Positions 63,800 to 64,000 of a DNA stretch of 64,000 bases are shown here, one piece after another. Made by a program: the position numbers and the translations under genes. Below the pieces are notes generated by a model. That model saw nothing but the letters and a program-made list of their open reading frames with translations. It was not told where the DNA came from and made no database searches. The DNA is from Chaetorhynchus papuensis (lineage: Eukaryota > Chordata > Aves > Passeriformes > Rhipiduridae). Each line of letters starts with the position of its first letter. The first letter of the stretch is position 1. The DNA lies in the NCBI GenBank assembly GCA_013396525.1, contig VWYX01000410.1:7682-71681 (forward strand), given 5' to 3'.

Positions 63800-63925
63800 C
63801 AATTCTTGATGCAGGTGATCAGTGAACTGATTAGGAGTCACGCTCTGCTGGACCTGCTGCTCACAGACAAGATCTGGTAGGTGATGAAAAGGTTGAGGGC
63901 ACCTTTAAAGTGCTGTCTTGCAAAC
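63800..63925 (+). repeat. CR1 LINE ORF2 fragment, degenerate
   Basis: Reads gctctgctggacctgctgct cacagacaag, translating to ALLDLLLTDK-like sequence, then an in-frame stop. It resembles the CR1 ORF2 segment following the endonuclease (GALLDLVLTNKEGLVGDV). Limits are approximate and the copy is clearly dead. Confidence 0.6.
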
Positions 63926-64000
63926 CTTGGTTTTGCAGAGTGTTTGTCTTTAGTTGCATCAGGTTTTGGCATTGATCTTCCATTAAAAGCAGGAGAAGTG

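Larger units (their letters stand above)
30159..64000 (+). other. MAP7: MAP7 intron continuing past the window
   Basis: About 34 kb with no recognisable coding exon. I looked for the MAP7 microtubule-binding region (RERREEREKQLA-like, then Arg/Glu-rich helices) in the open frames and did not see it. Contents are CR1 pieces (34.7, 41.7, 48.6-49.7, 63.8 kb), a SINE (63.4 kb), T/G-rich low complexity (45.95-46.07 kb), GC-richer patches (43.05-43.27 and 45.12-45.19 kb) and AT-rich unique sequence. Confidence 0.7.

Overview
This is vertebrate nuclear DNA, very probably from a passerine bird. The basis is intron-exon gene structure with GT-AG junctions, an AT-rich background, several CR1 LINE remnants, an avian ERVL-type solo LTR, and at 63.43-63.57 kb a tRNA-Ile-headed, CR1-tailed SINE of the kind known as TguSINE1, which as far as I recall is reported only from passerines. 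Nothing prokaryotic (operons, CRISPR arrays, insertion sequences) is present.

Region 1 (1-16.2 kb) holds the last nine coding exons and the 3'UTR of MAP3K5 (ASK1), plus strand. The joined reading frame stays open through all nine exons and encodes about 413 residues. They cover the tail behind the kinase domain: the RSISLP 14-3-3 site, the APPSPEEK serine, a helical regulatory region, an acidic linker, a coiled coil and the C-terminal SAM-like domain, ending at a TGA at 15524-15526. An ERVL-type solo LTR with a perfect 5-bp target duplication sits in one intron.

Region 2 (16.2-18.5 kb) is a short intergenic spacer. Region 3 (18.55-19.8 kb) is a strong TATA-less CpG island with a short first coding exon (19027-19072). 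By position and orientation (MAP7 lies just downstream of MAP3K5 on the same strand in other vertebrates) and by the MAE... start, I assign it to MAP7 (ensconsin).

Region 4 (19.1-64 kb) is best read as the long first intron(s) of MAP7. It contains a second, internal first coding exon (30029-30158, starting MPGSTTALRQERLKK) that ends in the same splice phase as the CpG-island exon, so both can join the same downstream exon. It also holds a second small CpG-dense patch (22.07-22.39 kb), CR1 pieces at 25.8, 34.7, 41.7, 48.6-49.7 and 63.8 kb, the SINE, and low-complexity tracts. I see no exon of the MAP7 microtubule-binding domain, so that part lies beyond 64 kb.

Functionally the two genes are unrelated neighbours: a stress-activated MAP3 kinase and a microtubule-associated kinesin-1 cofactor, arranged head to tail about 3 kb apart. 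No undescribed system was found. The most useful observations are the alternative MAP7 starts, the lineage-informative SINE and the cleanly dated-by-structure solo LTR.
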